NCBI RefSeq assembly: GCF_003591005.1
Contig: NZ_QYYD01000033.1
Span: 1-45,261 of the forward strand
Length of the DNA: 45,261 nt
Reading direction: 5' to 3'
From: Rhodopseudomonas palustris
Lineage (GTDB): Bacteria; Pseudomonadota; Alphaproteobacteria; Rhizobiales; Xanthobacteraceae
Shown here: piece by piece, positions 25,520-33,723 of the stretch
How the letters are laid out: each line of letters begins with the position of its first letter
Position numbering within the stretch: position 1 is the first letter of the stretch
Notes under the pieces: model-generated
Databases searched by the model: none
The model's input: the letters and a program-made list of their open reading frames with translations, nothing else
What the model was told of the DNA's origin: nothing
Made by a program: the position numbers and the translations under genes

Positions 25520-26649
25520 GGGCGACCGCACCGCGCAGCATTCGGGGCGAATTCCGCGGCCGGCTCGGCGGCTTCGCGCTCGATGCATCGTTCAGCGTGC
25601 CGGCGGCCGGCATCACCGGCCTGTTCGGTCCGTCCGGCTGCGGCAAGTCTACGGTGCTGCGCTGTCTCGCCGGATTGCAGCACCTGCCCGGCAGCCTGTG
25701 CGAGGTCGACGGCGACGTCTGGCAGGACGCCACCACGTTTTTGAAGCCGCATCAGCGGCCGATCGGCTACGTGTTTCAGGAAGCCAGCCTGTTTCAGCAT
25801 CTCGATGTGAACGCCAATCTGCTGTACGGCGCCCCGAAGCGCGGAGCGGGCCCGCTGCCCGGCGACATCGCGTTCGACGAAGTGATCGAACTGCTCGGTC
25901 TCGCCCGGCTGCTGCCGCGCGCGCCGCGCAATCTGTCGGGCGGCGAGCGCCAGCGCGTCGCCATCGGCCGCGCGCTGCTGTCACAGCCGAAATTGTTGCT
26001 GATGGACGAGCCGCTGTCGGCGCTCGACCGGCTCACCAAGGACGAGATCCTGCCGTTCCTGGAGCGGCTACACGCCCGTCTGGCGCTGCCGGTGATCTAT
26101 GTCAGTCACGACATCGCCGAAATCGAAAGGCTGGCCGACCATCTGATCCTGATGCGGAGCGGCCGGGTCATTGGGGTCGGGCCGCTGACCGAACTGCAGA
26201 GCAATCCGGCGCTGCCGCTGGCGACCGCGCGCGATGCCGCCGTGAACGTCGAGGCGATCGCCGAAGCTTACGATCCGACGTACGGCCTGCTGACGCTGCG
26301 GCTCGATGGCGGCCGGCTGCTGGTGCCGTCCAGCCCGATGACGGCCGGCGAGCGGCGGCGGATTCGGATCGCGGCCGGCGACGTCAGCCTGTCACGCGCG
26401 GCGCCGCGCGACACCTCGATCCTCAACACGCTGTCGGTCCGCATCGTCTCGAACTCGCCGGTCGGGCCTAACGAAGTGCTGGTTGTGCTGGCTCTTGGAC
26501 CGGATGGCAGCGGCGTACGGTTGCTGGCGCGGGTGACGCGGCGCTCCTGGGATCAACTGCAACTCGCAGAGGGCCTCGATGTGTTCGCGCAGGTCAAGGG
26601 CGTCGCGCTGGCGCCGGAGCGCAATAATAACAGCGAACCGTCGAAATAA
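25516..26649 (+). CDS. modC: Molybdate ABC transporter ATP-binding protein
   Basis: This 377-residue ATPase powers molybdate import. Walker A is GPSGCGKST near residue 36, the signature is [16 protein letters not shown] near 142, and Walker B is [13 protein letters not shown] near 162. The C-terminal TOBE/Mop-like part (about 290-370) is the usual molybdate-sensing domain of ModC. The start ATG overlaps the modB stop (ATGA), which fixes it and indicates translational coupling. A second DUF2478 gene follows 146 bases later. Confidence 0.95.
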   Translation: MRATAPRSIRGEFRGRLGGFALDASFSVPAAGITGLFGPSGCGKSTVLRCLAGLQHLPGSLCEVDGDVWQDATTFLKPHQRPIGYVFQEASLFQHLDVNANLLYGAPKRGAGPLPGDIAFDEVIELLGLARLLPRAPRNLSGGERQRVAIGRALLSQPKLLLMDEPLSALDRLTKDEILPFLERLHARLALPVIYVSHDIAEIERLADHLILMRSGRVIGVGPLTELQSNPALPLATARDAAVNVEAIAEAYDPTYGLLTLRLDGGRLLVPSSPMTAGERRRIRIAAGDVSLSRAAPRDTSILNTLSVRIVSNSPVGPNEVLVVLALGPDGSGVRLLARVTRRSWDQLQLAEGLDVFAQVKGVALAPERNNNSEPSK

Positions 26650-26729
26650 CAGGGAGCGCAGCGCGCTGCCGCCACGGCACGCCCTTCGCATAGCGTCCTG
26701 CAGCGCGACAATGAGCTGTCCGGTCAACT

Positions 26730-26748
26730 ACACGATTACCAATCGTGT
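26730..26748. promoter_or_regulatory. Perfect palindrome upstream of second DUF2478 gene
   Basis: ACACGATTACCAATCGTGT has perfect 8-base arms around a 3-base centre and lies 47 bases before the ATG at 26796. It looks like a dimeric repressor operator. It does not resemble the Mo-boxes or the FixK boxes in this window; the binding protein is unknown. Confidence 0.5.
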
Positions 26749-26795
26749 CGGGACTGCGACGTCGTGCGTCCGGGCGTGTTGAAGGAGATGAGACA

Positions 26796-27377
26796 ATGTC
26801 GTTGCAAAGCAGTCAATCGATGGCCATCGCGGCGGTGCGCGGCGGGCCCGGCACGCCGGCCGCCGATGTGCTCACCGCCTTCGCGCTGCGCCGCAAGGCC
26901 GAGGGCGTCGCCGTGGTCGGCGTCATCGTGCCGCCGGAGGACACCGGCCGTGGTCACGGTGGAGGAGGCCATGGTGAGGGTGGTCACGAAGGCTGCGAGT
27001 GCCGCAGCGAACTGATCGACGTTGCCACGGGCGACCGCTACGCGATGCACCAGGATCTCGGCTCGGGATCGCAAGCCTGCAATCTCAACTCGTCGTCGCT
27101 GGCACTCGCGGCCGGCGCGGTCGAGCGCGCACTCGCCGGCAAGCCGGAGCTGGTGGTGCTCAGCCGGTTCGGCGGCCAGGAAGCGCAGCGCGGCGGCCTG
27201 ATGTCGGCATTTCAGGCCGCGGTGGCGGCCGGGGTGCCGGTCGCCTGCGTGGTGACGCCGAAGGCAGAAGCCGTCTGGGAGGATTTCGCCGGCGGCCTGT
27301 CGGTGTCCCTGCCGCCGGACGCGGAGGCGCTGGAGACGTGGTGGCAGGGTCAGGCCCGCGGCCGGAATGCAGCGTAA
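26796..27377 (+). CDS. DUF2478 family protein with His/Gly-rich insert
   Basis: This 193-residue protein shares the DUF2478 core with the gene at 17566: LVVLSRFGGQEAQRGGLM, the switch to VPVACVVTP and a final LETWW. Unlike the paralogue it carries a His/Gly-rich insert near residues 50-68 (GRGHGGGGHGEGGHEGCEC), which could bind a metal ion. AAGGAG lies 8 bases before ATG 26796. It follows modC on the same strand, but an independent promoter is likely because a perfect palindrome lies upstream. Its 3' end overlaps the end of the converging protease-like gene by 28 bases. Function is unknown; a molybdenum or metal role is inferred from position. Confidence 0.85.
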   Translation: MSLQSSQSMAIAAVRGGPGTPAADVLTAFALRRKAEGVAVVGVIVPPEDTGRGHGGGGHGEGGHEGCECRSELIDVATGDRYAMHQDLGSGSQACNLNSSSLALAAGAVERALAGKPELVVLSRFGGQEAQRGGLMSAFQAAVAAGVPVACVVTPKAEAVWEDFAGGLSVSLPPDAEALETWWQGQARGRNAA

Positions 27378-28309
27378 TCTGCCCATCGGAAGCTTGTCTG
27401 CGGCCGATGCCACAGACCGGCCGGCGCAGCCGCACCGTCCTGAAGCACTCCGAGGCGCGCCGCCGCGGCTTCGATGTTGGCACGGCCGATCCAGGCGCGC
27501 TGGCATTCGGAGGTGCGGGGGGCCATGCGCGGCGTGGCGCTGGTCAGCATCGCCTCGCCGACTGCGCCCGGATCGGGGTTCGAGCCATGCTGGGTTTGCG
27601 CCCCGAGCAGCAAGCCCGCAACGCCGGCGACCAGAGCGGCAGCGTAATTTGCGCCGCGTCGCTCCCCCCTCCCCCCCTCCAGCTCCGCGCCCCGAACCGC
27701 GGTGCTCGGCACCGCGATGCCGAGCTCACGCAAGCTGGGATCGCCGCCCCCGATCAGCCGGCCGCGGCGATCGATCGCGCCGACGGGCAGCAGCCGCGTG
27801 GCGCCGCTCCGGCGCAACAGGCTGCCGCAACCATCCCGGCCGCCTCCGGCTACGATCAGCACGTTGCGCTCATTGCAACGCTGCACCGCTTCGATCAGTT
27901 CGGCGATGGGCTGCCGACCTTCGAGCAGGCCGCCACTGACATGGATGACATGCGCGTCGTGATCCAGCGCCATCCCGATCGCGTGGGCCAAATCCGACTG
28001 CCTCGCGCCGAGCCGGTCGCCGCGAAAGATCGGCGCGATCAGCCCGCGGCACAGCGGCGCCACACCTTCGACAGAGCTACAGGGCTGGCCGAAGATGAGA
28101 CTGGCGATATGTGTTCCCTGCGCGGCTGCCGGACCGTCTCCGCCCTGCGCCGAGGCGGGGGTATCGAGTGGCACCAGCCGCGCACCGCGGAAGCAATCGT
28201 GCGTCCTGTCGACCGGCCCGTCCAAAATAGCGATACGAATTCGCGAGTCGCCGCCACCCAATGCAAACAGAATTTCCTGCTGGAATTCTGGTCCCATTAC
28301 CCCTACCAT
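27350..28309 (-). CDS. Cyanobactin-protease-like subtilase (S8) with degenerate active site
   Basis: This 319-residue protein resembles the subtilase domain of PatA/PatG-type cyanobactin maturation proteases: IAILDGPVDRTHDCF near residue 26, QGTHIASLIFGQP near 64, GVAPLCRGLIAPIF and LLPVGAIDRRGRLI. The Asp (D30) and His (H67) of the triad are present. The Ser motif GTSxA is replaced by GANYA (N221), and the oxyanion Asn position (GN-D-G) is R158. By family knowledge it should be inactive as a protease. No signal peptide is seen. It is divergent from the SARP/TPR regulator gene. Poly-C tracts at 27664-27679 lie just before the lost Ser, but the frame downstream still matches the family, so a frameshift does not explain the change. 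Confidence 0.8.
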   Translation of the reverse strand: MVGVMGPEFQQEILFALGGGDSRIRIAILDGPVDRTHDCFRGARLVPLDTPASAQGGDGPAAAQGTHIASLIFGQPCSSVEGVAPLCRGLIAPIFRGDRLGARQSDLAHAIGMALDHDAHVIHVSGGLLEGRQPIAELIEAVQRCNERNVLIVAGGGRDGCGSLLRRSGATRLLPVGAIDRRGRLIGGGDPSLRELGIAVPSTAVRGAELEGGRGERRGANYAAALVAGVAGLLLGAQTQHGSNPDPGAVGEAMLTSATPRMAPRTSECQRAWIGRANIEAAAARLGVLQDGAAAPAGLWHRPQTSFRWADYAAFRPRA

Positions 28310-28490
28310 TTCACCAACCCGCCTGCTCTTCGCCGCAAGTCATCATGCGAACTACTCGTATGTGCGGCCTGGGGCCTCGTCCCGATGACCGGCGGCTTCC
28401 GAGCTCTCCAGCAAATTTCATCGTGCGGAAAAGCACGGGTGCATTTTCCTTATCGCGACCCCTCTCGTCTGCTTATCGTCGGACTGCCTC

Positions 28491-28518
28491 GCGTGAAAAT
28501 CGCGTGATACTGGCGTGA
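28491..28518 (+). promoter_or_regulatory. Three GCGTGA direct repeats with 11-bp period (SARP-type operator)
   Basis: GCGTGA occurs at 28491, 28502 and 28513, exactly one helical turn apart. SARP and other OmpR-type regulators bind short direct repeats with 11-bp period placed just upstream of the -10 box. A TATTCT at 28526-28531 lies 7 bases after the last repeat. The gene downstream encodes a SARP-like protein, so autoregulation is likely. Confidence 0.65.
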
Positions 28519-28525
28519 AAAATGC

Positions 28526-28531
28526 TATTCT
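28526..28531 (+). promoter_or_regulatory. Probable -10 box of the SARP/TPR gene
   Basis: TATTCT positioned right behind the 11-bp repeats. It would place the transcript start near 28538 and favours the ATG at 28557 over the GTG at 28545 as start codon. Confidence 0.5.
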
Positions 28532-28556
28532 GAGTTGAGTTCGGGTGACGGAAAGC

Positions 28557-30308
28557 ATGACGGGAGAGTCTGCGCGCCTCAAACTGACCTTGTTGGGGCG
28601 GTTCACGCTGGTTCGGGGCAGCGAGCGCATCGAGATTTCCAGCAAGAAGGGGGCGGCGGTCATCGCCATGCTGGCGATGTCGCGCAACGGGGAGCGAACT
28701 CGCGGCTGGCTGCAGGATCGGCTGTGGGGCAGCCGGCGCCATGTCGAGGCCGCTGGCAGCTTGCGTCGCGAACTCTCCAATCTGCGAAAGCTCCTGAACG
28801 GCAGTGACGTCGAATTGCTGGTCAGCGAGCGCGATCGCGTTCGCCTGCGGCTCGATCGGATTCACGTCGACGCGCTCGACGACAACATCGATCCGCGTTT
28901 GGCCGGCGAATTCCTCGAAGGCCTGGATATTCCTGGCGAGGCCGGCTTCCGTGACTGGCTACGCGAGCAGCGCGCTACGTTGCTACGTGCGCCGAGCGCC
29001 GCGCCAGGCATCAGGCTGCCCAACGCACTGCCGAGATCCATCCTTGATACCAGCCAGCCGCCGATCGGATTCACGGGCAACCAGGCGATCGCGGTGCTGC
29101 CCTTCATCAATGTGACTGGCGATGAGGCGCTGGACTATCTGGCCGAAGGCATCAGCGAGGAACTAATCGTTGGACTGTCGAGGGTGCGGTGGTTGCCGGT
29201 GATCGCGCGCAGTTCGAGCTTCTCGTTTGCGGACACGATCGACCGCAAGCTGATCGGTCAGCGGCTCGGCGCGTATTATCTGATCGAGGGCCATTTGTAC
29301 CGTACCTACGAGTCGTTCGGGGTTTCGGCCAGCCTGTCGGAGTCCACCACCGGCTATGCGATCTGGTCGCGGCGGTTCACGCTGCAATCACCGGCGCTGC
29401 GCGACGAGCTCGAGCAGTTCGTCAACGAGCTGGTGGCGCAGCTCGAGAGCCGGATCGAACATGCCGAACAGATTCGCATTCGCAACAAGCGTCACGACCC
29501 GCTCGGCGTCAGCGACCTGATCTGGCGCGGTCGCTGGCATCTCAATCGCCTGACCCGGGCCGATTCCGAGATGGCCCAGAAGCTGTTCGCCGAAGCGCTG
29601 GCGCTCGATCCGACTTCGCCGGAAGCGTTGATCCAGACCACCTCGGCGCTGGCGTGGTCGATCTGGGCCGGACGGCAGTCGCAGGATGAGGTGCTGCGCA
29701 TGCGCAGGCTGGCGCAGCAGGCTACCCTCGCCGACCCGGAAGACGGGCGCGGCTTCATGCTGGCCGGTATCGCCGAGATGTGGCTACGTCATCACGACGA
29801 GGCCAAGGCGTTGCTGCAGCACGCAATTTCGCTGAACCCGAGCCTGGCATTGGCGCATGCGCAGCTCGGCGGCTGCTACAATCTGGCCGGCGAGCCCTCC
29901 AGGGCGATCGACCATCTCAAGGCGTCGCTGCGGCTCAGCTCCAACGATCCCAACATCTTCTATGCGCTCGGCGAACTAGCACTTGCCCACACGATGCTCG
30001 GGCACTGGGCCGAGGCGATCGAGCACGCGTCGCTGGCACTGACACGCCGGCCGGCCTACTGGTACGCGCACGTGCTCAAGATCAATGCCCTGGTTCGCAG
30101 CGGCAACCCGGCCGCCGCGGCGGCCGCCGCCGATGAGCTGGTCGCGGCCAAGCCGAACTTCTCCCGGCGCTATCTCGACTGGCTGCCGTTCGTCGACCGC
30201 AGTTGGGTCGACCATCTGGTCGACGGCCTCGAACGCGTTCCCGGTCGCGCCCCGGGCTGGCTCGACCGCGACATGCCGGACGAACCGGAACCATCCCGGC
30301 CGAGGTGA
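28557..30308 (+). CDS. SARP-like winged-helix regulator with TolB-like and TPR domains
   Basis: This 583-residue protein begins with an OmpR/SARP-type winged helix (LKLTLLGRFTLVRGSERIEI, LRRELSNLRKLL, to about residue 105). A middle domain (AVLPFINVTGDEALDYLAEGISEELIVGLSRV, near 175-300) is the module often found in proteobacterial adenylate-cyclase-like and CadC-like regulators. TPR repeats fill about 320-560 (for example AQLGGCYNLAGEPSRAIDHL, ALGELALAHTMLGHWAEAIE). No membrane segment is seen, so it is a cytoplasmic transcription factor sensing an unknown partner through TPRs. ATG 28557 is preferred because of the inferred promoter; GTG 28545 would add four residues. The adjacent divergent subtilase-like gene is the natural candidate target or partner. 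Confidence 0.85.
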   Translation: MTGESARLKLTLLGRFTLVRGSERIEISSKKGAAVIAMLAMSRNGERTRGWLQDRLWGSRRHVEAAGSLRRELSNLRKLLNGSDVELLVSERDRVRLRLDRIHVDALDDNIDPRLAGEFLEGLDIPGEAGFRDWLREQRATLLRAPSAAPGIRLPNALPRSILDTSQPPIGFTGNQAIAVLPFINVTGDEALDYLAEGISEELIVGLSRVRWLPVIARSSSFSFADTIDRKLIGQRLGAYYLIEGHLYRTYESFGVSASLSESTTGYAIWSRRFTLQSPALRDELEQFVNELVAQLESRIEHAEQIRIRNKRHDPLGVSDLIWRGRWHLNRLTRADSEMAQKLFAEALALDPTSPEALIQTTSALAWSIWAGRQSQDEVLRMRRLAQQATLADPEDGRGFMLAGIAEMWLRHHDEAKALLQHAISLNPSLALAHAQLGGCYNLAGEPSRAIDHLKASLRLSSNDPNIFYALGELALAHTMLGHWAEAIEHASLALTRRPAYWYAHVLKINALVRSGNPAAAAAAADELVAAKPNFSRRYLDWLPFVDRSWVDHLVDGLERVPGRAPGWLDRDMPDEPEPSRPR

Positions 30309-30334
30309 AACCGCGCGCGACGTCTTTCCGCCAT

Positions 30335-30385
30335 CCAGGCGTTTGCCATTACGGGTTCGCGCTGCGCGTGCCCCGGAATAACGGA
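30335..30385. repeat. Partial copy of the CCGGGTTCGC repeat
   Basis: CATTACGGGTTCGCGCTGCG followed by CGTGCCCCGGAATAACG is a degenerate copy of the right arm of the inverted repeat at 3721-3772. It lies between converging genes. Confidence 0.5.
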
Positions 30386-30445
30386 GCGTGGAGCATATGC
30401 CACAGCGCACCGTCGTCGATCCGATCCACCGATCCGACCTGTCTG

Positions 30446-31219
30446 TCAGATCGCCTGGGCGACCTGCTCCAGGCCCATGGCGCGGGCGAGTTTGCGGACT
30501 TCCTGCTTCTGGTCTTCGCGCATCTGGAACAGCAGCGGCATCGCCGCGTATTTCAGCTGCTGCACCTCGGAGCTATCCGGATCGATCGGCGGCGGACCGT
30601 TCTCGGCGACGTAGCGGGAAGCCTGCAGCTTGCGGCCGATGGCGCGCAGCGCCTGCTCGACCGACGGCCAATAATATTCCTGCGACGACGACAGGTTCAG
30701 CCGGCCCTTCAGCTGCGAAATCTGCGCGTCGCTGAGCAGCGCCGGCGGCTTCGGTTTGGCGGGTTTCGGCTTCTGCACCGGCGCGGTGGCGATCACCGGG
30801 GGCAGCTTGGTGGCGGGCTCGGCGGCCTTGGCGCGGGGCTCGGGCATCGGGATCGCCGCACCGGCGTCGTCGGTTGCAGCATAAGCGAGCTGAATTGGCT
30901 TGGTCGGCACCTCGACCGGCTCGTCCGCGCTGGCCTGTGTCGGGGCGTCCGGCGCCGGAGCGGCTTCGTCGGTCGCGTTGGTGTCGGCCGCGGAACCGGT
31001 CGTATCGTCCTCGGCGGCGGCAGCCAGCAGCTTGTCGGTCTTGGCTTCGCGGTTCGACACCGGAATCAGGGTCGCGGTGTCCGCCAGGGACACACCGGCA
31101 GGCGGCACGCTTTCGCGTGTCAGGATCGTCGCGGCCGCGGTGCCGGCGATCAGCATGCATAACATGGCCAGAAGGGTCGCTGCTTTGGTCAAGATGGTCT
31201 CCGTCGCGAGCGGCCGCAT
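30446..31219 (-). CDS. Membrane-anchored Ala/Pro-rich hypothetical protein
   Basis: This 257-residue protein has an N-terminal hydrophobic segment (ILTKAATLLAMLCMLIAGTAAATIL) that is a signal anchor or signal peptide. A long low-complexity Ala/Pro/Asp/Thr region follows to about residue 160 (KPKPAKPKPPALLSDAQ). A folded C-terminal part of about 90 residues (LKGRLNLSSSQEYYWPSVEQALRAIGRKL, LLFQMREDQKQEVRKLARAMGL) ends the protein. The C-terminal part recurs in alphaproteobacterial exported proteins with no assigned function. ATG 31219 is preferred; an ATG at 31258 would add 13 residues. It probably acts in the periplasm. Confidence 0.75.
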   Translation of the reverse strand: MRPLATETILTKAATLLAMLCMLIAGTAAATILTRESVPPAGVSLADTATLIPVSNREAKTDKLLAAAAEDDTTGSAADTNATDEAAPAPDAPTQASADEPVEVPTKPIQLAYAATDDAGAAIPMPEPRAKAAEPATKLPPVIATAPVQKPKPAKPKPPALLSDAQISQLKGRLNLSSSQEYYWPSVEQALRAIGRKLQASRYVAENGPPPIDPDSSEVQQLKYAAMPLLFQMREDQKQEVRKLARAMGLEQVAQAI

Positions 31220-31330
31220 GTCTCGCTCATAAATGCAGAAGAAATATGGCCCCGGCACTTGGGATGGTGCCGAGGGGAAACGGTCGGGCGCCCGGCTGGG
31301 CGCGGGGTGCTCGAGGCGCTGCGTCGTTCG

Positions 31331-31570
31331 TCAGGCCGCGACGCTCAGCTCATAGGCATCCTGGATGTCGGAGACGATCTCCGAGGCTTCCCACAGCGCG
31401 TCCGGCGCCACCGACTGGATGGTGATGGTCCAGTTGCCGCCCCTGCGGGTGCGCGGGGTGGCGACGATCTCGAACCGCACGTCGCGGCACAGCGGATGAC
31501 GATTCAGCGCCCGCGCCACGCGGTGCCTGATCTCGTCGAGCGAAGCGGGGGTCTTGTCCGAAAGCAGCAT
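31331..31570 (-). CDS. Small conserved-looking hypothetical protein
   Basis: This protein has 79 residues from ATG 31570; a TTG at 31630 would add 20. It starts MLLSDKTPASLDEIRHRVA and contains RHPLCRDVRFEIVATPRT and WTITIQSVAPDALWEASEIV. An alternating beta-alpha pattern suggests a small soluble domain. I do not recognise the family. It lies upstream of the anchored hypothetical gene and downstream of the thioesterase gene, all leftward, with gaps of about 110-130 bases. Confidence 0.65.
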   Translation of the reverse strand: MLLSDKTPASLDEIRHRVARALNRHPLCRDVRFEIVATPRTRRGGNWTITIQSVAPDALWEASEIVSDIQDAYELSVAA

Positions 31571-31698
31571 GGCGGCGTCCACTTGATCGGGTGGTGCCGG
31601 CGCGGCTGCTTCTTGAGGAGGCCGCCGCAACGCGGCAGGCCCATAGTTGGCGCCAGGATGGTTAATACGCGCTTAAGCATGTCGCCGCGCCGCTGCGC

Positions 31699-32472
31699 TC
31701 AGCGCTGCTCGATCACCAGGTTCTGGATCGCCCGGCCGAAGTAACCGTGCTGGTCGGCGAGTCGCGATGCCGCGGTGCCGGCGCCGTCGGGTCCCAGCCA
31801 CATCTCCGAGTTGAGCAGGATCCAGTCGCCGACCGGCTGGCGCGCCAGAAAGACGTTGAGGTCGGCGTTGAGGAAGGTCCATTGCCGGAAGTCGAGCACC
31901 GACGAGGTCGCGTTGCTGAAGTCCGACGCGATCACCGCGCGCATCAGCTGCGAGGTCGGTTGGCCCTCGATCAGCGGCCGGTCGGCCCGATACCAGGTGG
32001 CGCCGGGCCCGATCGAGCCGAAGCCGTTCTTCACCTTGCGCAGCGACATGCAGCCGACAAACGGGTTGCGGGTATAGCCGACGTCGAGCGGCGGGCAGGC
32101 ATCGGGCAGCGGCACGTCGAGCGCCGGATGCTCGACGTGATCGGGAAGGCGCGGGGAGGCGTTGCGCACCTTCAGCACGGTGCCGTTCACCACCACCACG
32201 CCGTTCGATTTCAGCCGCACGCCGCAGAGTTGGATCTTACGCCCCTCGCGGAGCACCTCGGTCTCGTAGGTCAGCGGGCCGACCGGGACTGGCCGCAGCA
32301 GATCGACCGTCACCCGTACCACATGCATCGGTGAGGGCGTCGGCATCTGCTCGGCGAGATGCGCCACGAGGGCAGAGGGCGGCGATCCATGCTGCATCGT
32401 CGGATCCCACGGCCCCGCCGCGTAGCCGCTGGTCTCGATTGCATTGCCGTCGATACGGAAGATCGCGTCCAT
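31699..32472 (-). CDS. Acyl-CoA thioesterase (TesB-like double hotdog)
   Basis: This 257-residue protein looks like a tandem-hotdog thioesterase of the TesB-like type, which hydrolyses acyl-CoA to acid and CoA. Supporting segments are GPWDPTMQHGSPPSALVAHL, MHVVRVTVDLLRPVPVGPL, VTVLREGRKIQL-type EVLREGRKIQLCGVRL and, in the second half, FLNADLNVFLARQPVGDWILLNSEMWLGPDGAGTA in pieces. Length fits the family. ATG 32472 gives the compact start MDAIFRIDG; upstream in-frame codons run into a palindromic repeat and are probably not translated. The physiological substrate is unknown. Confidence 0.82.
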   Translation of the reverse strand: MDAIFRIDGNAIETSGYAAGPWDPTMQHGSPPSALVAHLAEQMPTPSPMHVVRVTVDLLRPVPVGPLTYETEVLREGRKIQLCGVRLKSNGVVVVNGTVLKVRNASPRLPDHVEHPALDVPLPDACPPLDVGYTRNPFVGCMSLRKVKNGFGSIGPGATWYRADRPLIEGQPTSQLMRAVIASDFSNATSSVLDFRQWTFLNADLNVFLARQPVGDWILLNSEMWLGPDGAGTAASRLADQHGYFGRAIQNLVIEQR

Positions 32473-32516
32473 GGTTTTATCCGGGAGCATCAAGCAAGAG
32501 ATCGAAGCACTCACCC

Positions 32517-32598
32517 CGTCATTGCGAGCGAAGCGAAGCAATCCAGCGCCGCAGTGTGTGGCTTGGATTGCTTCGTCGCTTCGCTCCTCGCAATGACG
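32517..32598. repeat. Interspersed palindrome CGTCATTGCGAG, short form
   Basis: An 82-bp copy with the same termini and stem as the one at 24707. It separates the nitronate monooxygenase gene from the thioesterase gene, which run in the same direction. Confidence 0.85.
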
Positions 32599-32619
32599 GA
32601 GAGGCGGAAGAGTAGCGAA

Positions 32620-33591
32620 CTACGCCAGCGGCGGGTCGATGGCGGCGTCGTATTCGTGCTTGAAGCGGGCGACGAGTTCGGACACCGGGGTGATGCCGGT
32701 GATGCTGCCGATGCCCTGGCCGGCGCCCCAGATTTCCTTCCAGGCCTTGGGCTTCGCGCGCTCGCCGGAGTCGTCGGTGCCGAAATTCATCTTCGACGGA
32801 TCGGACTGTTCGAGATTGTCCGGGTCCATGCCGGCCGCGAGGATCGACGGCTTCAGATAGTTGCCGTGCACGCCCGTGAACAAATTGGAGTACACGATGT
32901 CGTCGGCGCCGGAGGTGGTGATCATCTCCTTGTAGCGCGGCACTGCATTGGCCTCGGTGGTGGCGATGAAGGCCGAGCCGATATAGGCGAAGTCCGCGCC
33001 GAGCACGCGGGCGGCGCGGATCGCCCGGCCGTTGCCGATGGCGCCCGACAGCGCGATCGGGCCGTCGTACCAGGACCGTGTTTCGGTGACGAAGGCGAAA
33101 GGCGACTGCATGCCGGCATGGCCGCCGGCACCGGCCGCCACCAGGATCAGGCCGTCGGCGCCCTTTTCGATCGCCTTGTGGGCGAAGCGCTGGTTAATGA
33201 CGTCGTGGAACACGATGCCGCCCCAGTTGTGCGCGGCCTGGTTCAGCTCCTCGCGGGCGCCGAGCGAGGTGATCAGCATCGGCACCTTGTGCTTTTCGCA
33301 CAGCGCCAGATCGGCATCGAGCCGGTTGTTGGATTTGTGCACGATCTGGTTGACGGCGAACGGCGCCGAGGGGCGGTCCGGATGCGCCTTGTCGTGGGCG
33401 GCGAGCTCTTCCTTGATGCGATGCAGCCATTCGTCGAGCAGCGCCGCCGGGCGGGCATTGAGCGACGGGAACGAGCCGACCACGCCGGCCTTGCATTGCG
33501 CGATCACCAGATCGGGCGTCGAAATGATGAACAGCGGCGAGCCGATCACCGGGATCGACAGGCGGCCCTTGAACAACGCAGGCATCGGCAT
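32620..33591 (-). CDS. Nitronate monooxygenase / 2-nitropropane dioxygenase family
   Basis: This 323-residue FMN-dependent TIM-barrel protein belongs to the nitronate monooxygenase family, which oxidises alkyl nitronates such as propionate 3-nitronate. Visible features are the start LSIPVIGSPLFIISTPDLV, ADGLILVAAGAGGHAG with the conserved GAGGHAG, and IALSGAIGNGRAIRAARVLGADFAYIGSAFIAT. The catalytic-base region includes H in AGGHAG. A GAGGAG ribosome site lies 9 bases before ATG 33591. Some members act on other substrates (for example as enoyl-type reductases), so substrate is not certain. It is preceded by an exported hypothetical gene on the same strand. Confidence 0.88.
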   Translation of the reverse strand: MPMPALFKGRLSIPVIGSPLFIISTPDLVIAQCKAGVVGSFPSLNARPAALLDEWLHRIKEELAAHDKAHPDRPSAPFAVNQIVHKSNNRLDADLALCEKHKVPMLITSLGAREELNQAAHNWGGIVFHDVINQRFAHKAIEKGADGLILVAAGAGGHAGMQSPFAFVTETRSWYDGPIALSGAIGNGRAIRAARVLGADFAYIGSAFIATTEANAVPRYKEMITTSGADDIVYSNLFTGVHGNYLKPSILAAGMDPDNLEQSDPSKMNFGTDDSGERAKPKAWKEIWGAGQGIGSITGITPVSELVARFKHEYDAAIDPPLA

Positions 33592-33723
33592 CCGGGAAGT
33601 CTCCTCTTGTTGTGTTTGGCGGTGCAACCGCGGCGACACAAAAGCAAGGGAGGAACACGCTCGCAAGACGGATTTTGCTGAAATTGTAGCCGCTCGACGC
33701 AAGTGCGAAAACGCGGCGCCCGC

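Noticed and set aside
27664-27679. Frameshift at the poly-C tracts as the cause of the lost catalytic Ser
   Set aside because: The frame after the tract still reads NYAAALVAGVAGLLLGAQ, as expected for subtilases, so N221 is a true substitution in this sequence.
28261-28518. Possible small peptide gene in the region between the subtilase-like gene and the SARP gene
   Set aside because: Considered as a precursor peptide for the protease. It overlaps the N-terminus of the subtilase-like gene, has no leader/core pattern or ribosome site, and covers the SARP operator.
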